From: Trichostrongylus colubriformis
Taxonomy: Eukaryota; Nematoda; Chromadorea; Rhabditida; Trichostrongylidae
Length of the DNA stretch: 64,000 bases
Assembly (NCBI GenBank): GCA_963978905.1
Contig: OZ022261.1
Coordinates: forward strand, 1,427,992-1,491,991
Reading direction: 5' to 3'
Shown here: positions 50,901-56,900 of the stretch, in pieces
How the letters are laid out: each line of letters starts with the position of its first letter
How positions within the stretch are numbered: position 1 is the stretch's first letter
Notes under the pieces: generated by a model
Databases searched by the model: none
Seen by the model: the letters and a program-made list of their open reading frames with translations, nothing else
Told to the model about the DNA's origin: nothing
Position numbers and translations under genes: made by a program

Positions 50901-53900
50901 AACCTGAAGAGTTGTGCCTGCTCGAACACAAACAATCCACGCCCCTCCCCCCAACCAAATCACACCTGGCCTCAAACGAACGAATTTCCAACGTGGCGCA
51001 CACGTGGAGAAGGGAACTTGCGACAAGAGGAGATAATTCAACGAAACAGCCATTTCGAAGCACAAAGCGACTTCCACGTTGAAAATTCGTCCGTCTAAGG
51101 CCAGGTGTGATCTGGATGGGTGGGCGTGGCTTGGTTGTGTCAAGCACGCACAACACCGTGAGGGTGCACCGTGTGGTCGCAACAATGGTGCAGTCTGAGC
51201 AATTATCTAAGACCTACTCCCCCAAGAACGTGAGCCACTGATCTGATCATTACGTGATATGCTTTTTAATGTTGTGCCAATGCTATTGACAAGAAGCAAT
51301 CTAAACAGCGAGAAAATAAGTTAGAAGCAAACGTGTGGAAGGTACACTAGGCTATATAACAAAGGCACTCCCCTTCCGTCGTGGTCGCGCAGATAAGTTA
51401 GAAGCAATCCAAAGAGGGGGATACTGCAGAATGTAGAGTCCTATGCATCGACGACCTAGCTTGTTAAACGTTGCACATCAACTTGTCTTTACATCGTGTC
51501 ACTAACTTGACATTAAGTCAGTCATGGTAAAGAAACGTCCTGAAACAGGACATTCGCCTCGAATAGCTGGCTTTTTCCCTGCCACTGCCACAGCCGTTCA
51601 GGAAAAGTGAATATCAGTTCTTTGTTTCACCTACGACGACACTACGGAGGCAAAAATGGTTCCGTGAATCTGAGCGGACAAGACTGCTACGAACGGGTGT
51701 ATGTCGTTTGGCGCGGCCCTTGCAGCTAATTTGCCAATGGGGCGCATGGACCGTCTGGACTCTCCCAGATTTACCTAAGCCTTTTTAGGGGAGGAGCTTT
51801 GGCAGTGCCCCATTGGCAAATTAGCTCCAAGGGGCCGCGCCAAACGACCGTCTCCCCTACGAACTAGACCCCATCTTGTGTAATCGCAGAATGTGTAATG
51901 CTGCCGAGGTTCTTCCTTCGACACAGGAAGCGATCACTAACCACGGAGGAATGAATGCCACTTTGACCGTGACCTAGTGCCTTGAGAACAGAGGAGATAA
52001 TCTTTCATGAGGTGTTCGAAACGAAAAGCTTTCACGTATTTATGCTAAATCAATATTTTCGGCTGCGTATTTCTGGACACATCAATCCCTATTTCTTGCA
52101 CATCTTTGCATAACTGGAAAACTTCCTCGAATCCTATGCTTCTCATCAAAGTAGCTGATTGCTGTATACCAATCGTTTAGTTTTTGTAGTTTTACTCGCT
52201 ATGCTCACTTGCAAATTGATGGGACCTTGGCTGTACATGCATCTCCGATTTCATCAAATATGCTCGTACGACCAAAAGTGAAGAAAAAGGCATGATGAAG
52301 GAATTTTGGAAACTTTTTCCTTCAGAAAACAAATGAAGAAGATAACCTCTAGATACCTGAATGGATGCACTCTTTAAACAAGTATTAGCTGAAGAAAAAA
52401 CCCGAGTAGATAGCGAAAAGAGCAACGAACCACCCACCACTTGTTATTATCCTCCGTTTAAAGGCGCACATCGCGATAACCAGAGTAGTCGACTTATTTT
52501 CCCGAAGTAAAAGATACTTGTTTAACTATTCAAGTTGCACCCTTCCTGGGCCGCAAAGATGTGCCATCACGGCGCAAAAATCGAATTTGGAATCTACACC
52601 AACCGCGCCCACCTGAGCTCCTTGTTGGCCAGCTGTCCTAAAAGGCGTAGTCTCGGTGGGTTCGAAGTAGATAAAGCAGTGGTGGTGCACTGCAGTGGTG
52701 CAACCTTGACAGTCACGCGAAGGTCTACTGCCTTGAGAACTTAAGTTGACTAGACTGATTATGCAAGGTGTGCCCTTACCTACAGCCCATGTCGCTCCCG
52801 TAAAAAAGGCTAGAGTAACAGTGAGCGAGATTTGTACGAAATAGGCGAATCCAGCGCCGCAAAATCATGATGGCCACAGTTTTCCCCGAAAATTACGAAC
52901 AGAGGCAGGAGTAAGCACAAATGTATAGGTTGAAAGGAAGGAAACACTGCGATATAGCGATACCTGCATTGAGAAAGAGTTAGCACATAATATTTGCACT
53001 TAAATAGTATAGAGAATACCACGGTGTTGAAGATTAGTAGAAGTTCAGAATATAAAAAGAGACTGAAAACGATGGACGAAACATGCATGGATAACTTGCT
53101 CAATCTACACTACGTCATGATGTCCTGTACATGTGGCAAAAATTTTACTAGTAATAGGCAACAGAAATAAAATTTTCAAAAGGAAAGAAGAAGCTAGGAA
53201 ACATCCACAACGAGAATAACGGAGATTATGCTACATATTTGTTCAAAATCTGTACTTGGGAGGCACGTGAACCAAGAAAATTCGGCATTCGTAAGCAAAG
53301 ACTTATAAGGAGCAAGAAAGGGTGTGGCTGAGCGGTATCGGTAAAAGAAGGAGTATTGTTAACTACTCACAAGTTTCAAGTGTGTGATGGCCATTTTTTC
53401 CCGTGAGAGGGAAAAGATACATCGAACGAAAGTGCGTCTGCGGTACTAACAATTACATCCTACAACCCCGGTTTGAGCCCGGTGTCCAGAAAAATTTTCG
53501 AAAACACGACCACCGTCTAGAAGGGGTCTCCGGTACGGTCCCCTCAAAGAACCATGTAAATGCGACCCCCTTCAAAGCCAACTTTAGACAGCAAAAACGC
53601 TGTTTCACTAGCTTCACCGAACGAAAATGGTTCCTGACATGGATCTTACCTCATCCGTGCGGTGTCCGCCGATAACCGGATCCTGCTTTTTCATAATTTT
53701 CCACAACCTCGTTTCCTCAGCCATTGAAATGAAGTTTGCAGAAGCAATGACAGGTGCTCTACATAAGTTTGCGGAAGTTAACTTCATGAGAACTTTCAGT
53801 AAAAGAAAATCTCACAATTCTTCACTCGTTTCGGCTACACCGGAGTCCTGGCTTCGTAGTTTCGAGGACCCAACATCATCTGCCTGAACATCTAACACTT

Positions 53901-56900
53901 GATTAACAATCATACCGCCCACACTCGTGACTTGTAAACCACTTCATCTACTGCCGGTTTTGTATCTTGCTCATGCGCCACAAAGGAGTGAAGAGCCCCT
54001 TGCTCCCTGTCCACGTCATTCACCTGGTCAGTTTGCCGTCTCATCTGAAAAGTTGAACACAAGAGTTTCAAACCACCGAGCATAATAATATGACACAGCA
54101 TAATCACTACCTTATTTCGATACTCCCAAAATGACGAATGTGTCATCTTGTACTGCCCATGGTCGCGATTTGCAACACTATATCGCCAAAATGGCTTCAC
54201 TCCCGTTCGTGGTCTCGTCGAGCACATACCCATATACAGTAAGTTGAGCTTGGATTCCGCCTCGTTAATGCTCACCTTGATATTACAGACATGGTTTCAA
54301 GTAAACTAGTTTACAGTATTTCACTTGAAGGCACACCTCGCGATAGTTACCTAGTCCACCCTCTTCCTCGGCAGATAGATCCTTGTGTTACTGTGCATGT
54401 TGCACTCCTACTACTGAGCGACGACTGAATCCGCCCCAACCGGAACTATCCATACCAAAGAAAATAGCCACAACGTGGCGTGGTGCCTATGCAGCAAAGG
54501 TATGGATTTCCCCTATGCTAGGTAACCCGCAGTCATTTAGTTGAGGAAAACCCGTTGCGGAGTTCAAATATTGCTCTATGTAAGCAAGCTCGCAGTTGTT
54601 ATAAAGTCGAAAAAATGCACCACCGATCTAAGTGATAAAGCATTAGTAAACGAGTTCGTCGCCTAAGAACTTCAAGCGGCAACAGTGAAGTACTTATACC
54701 ACTACCCCGATTCCAACTACTGCGGAAGGTGGCTAATAAGCGCCTGTGAAAGATAGAAATTCTACGTGTGCAGACAACGTCAGCGAGATGAAGCAAGCAA
54801 TAGTGCTGAGCTTTGCGTGACACCATCGAACAAAGACTCTTTCGAGAGCTCCCATGAGACCGTGACCAAGATGGCCCCAATTCGGTGTTCTCAAAAGTTT
54901 TTGTTCCGTTTTTCACTAACACCAGCATCTCCTTATACTCAGCTGGAAGCGGCAACGCTCGCAGTTTATCGCGAGGTGTGCGTCCAACCCTGAATGTGAA
55001 GCTTCTACAAACAGATCTACGTACCTGCTGCCAATTGCTGTACATTGACAAGTTTCCTTTCTGTTCAACAAACATTGGCTGAGCTCGGTGCATGCACACG
55101 AATGTCTCACTAGTGATATTTCTTCCACGGGACCTAATTAGCAAGAGCTACAAGGCCGGCAAAAACAAAGTTCAACTGGGAAGTGCAGCACAGGTACAGC
55201 AACACTCCATGAACAGATGCATCACTGAGTGGAAACAGACCTTCTAACCGTAGCCAAATCAGCTGAGGACTGCACCTTACACGAATGCGTCAAAACTAGC
55301 GTGTAAGGTTTTTCGGTATTGCCGTCAAGAACACGCCCTTCGATGCTGAACGGATTCTCCTACAAAAAAAAACAGAGAGTTAGTTATCAAAGTGAAGAAG
55401 ACCCAAACTACCTCCTTTCTATGACACTGATCGGCCTCTGCGGGTAGAGGCACGTAATTCGTGCAAGTCGGAGAAGCAAATGTCGATGAGCTCGCAGCTA
55501 TCTGAATGGCACAGAGCGGTACAGAAGCGTACACTTGCTGCACCATAGAAGAAACGGCAACGGGTGCAGCCACAAAATGACTTTGTTGTTGATCCAAATT
55601 AATTGACACGGTCGTAATCCTGGAATAGAAACTAATGGGTTGAGGAATAAGTTCCTGCGTTTTTTTTGTTCTCTTTTCACATTGTTCCCTTCATCTTTCG
55701 ACAGAGCTTATATATGTTTTCCTTTTTTTTGCTTTACAAAACTCTACTACCTGTTTTTCGATTGCCTTATATTTATGAGGTTTGGAAAAGAAGTAGGCTC
55801 AAGGCAAATACTAGCACTCTCGACAATTCATCTTCCTCGTCTGCCATCGAGATCAGAAAATGTATGTGCGTATGTTTTCGATAGAGTTCCGATAGAGCTT
55901 ATTCAGCTCTACAGCATGGTACTGCCTTTTGTTCAGATCGCTCAACTTTTTGCTGTATTTAAGACTCACAAATGCAGTACACAGTGAAAGTAAGCACTTT
56001 CGTTATTTTGTCTTCCTCGCCTACCATTGAGATTGGAGAGAATGTGCATACATGCATTCGATAGAGCTCTTTCTGCTCTACAGTATAGTGCTACCTCTAC
56101 AATCTTTTAAATTCCTACAAGATGATAACATTCGTCTTTCGTATCCTTTCATATTTTAGCATATAGGAATAAGTTTCCAACTTTTTTTTTTCAATCCAAA
56201 ATTGTGTAATGAAAATGAAATGTTTCCAACTTTTTTTTTCAATCCAAAATTGTGTAATGAAAATGAAATGTTTTGGCACAATGTTCTGTATTATTTGATA
56301 TGAAATTTTTCGCTGTACAAGATTGTGTTTACGGTTTTTCCTTCCAATTAATTTTTGCCACTTTTTAGATCATCTAAAAGAAGTGCCAAGTCGACAAAAT
56401 CGAGCATGTTTGACATCATGCTCGCTGCATGCTGTTTTGAAACGCTGCGCTTATTTCTATCGGAGAGATCAGCAAAACCTTCCATACTCCCTTTGTTTTC
56501 ATGTCCTGTAGGATCCTAGTTGAAATTATTGAAGACAGCACGAAGCCGTCGCCTCTACTGCACGTCTCCAGGCCTTATTTTGAGGTAAACTAATCTATCA
56601 CCCTTATTTTGAGGTATTAATCTTTCACCCTTAATTTGAGGTGAACTAATCTTTCACTGGACCAGATATCAGTCTCCCTCTTGCTATCACCTGAAAATGA
56701 AGAGACTACAACAACAATACTCCAGCAAGTGGAGGTCAAAAGTGACGGGACAGTGTGAGGTGACCGTAACCTTTTGCAAAATAGGAAAAGAGGCATTCTC
56801 AAACAGATGGAAGGAACATTTTCTGTGTTCTCGAGTTGAAATTCGGTGTTCATACTGGAATACACGATTACGCTGGGTTCATACATTTTTCAGTTGGAGG

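Noticed and set aside
53320..53490. tRNA-Leu/Ser gene
   Set aside because: A-box-like and B-box-like sequences are about 130 bp apart and no cloverleaf can be drawn; listed only as a possible tRNA-derived repeat.
54599..55144. 181-codon minus-strand frame
   Set aside because: Only its first part (55,025-55,133) is coding, as sma-9 exon 9. A consensus donor CAG|GTACGT ends the exon and the remainder is intron.
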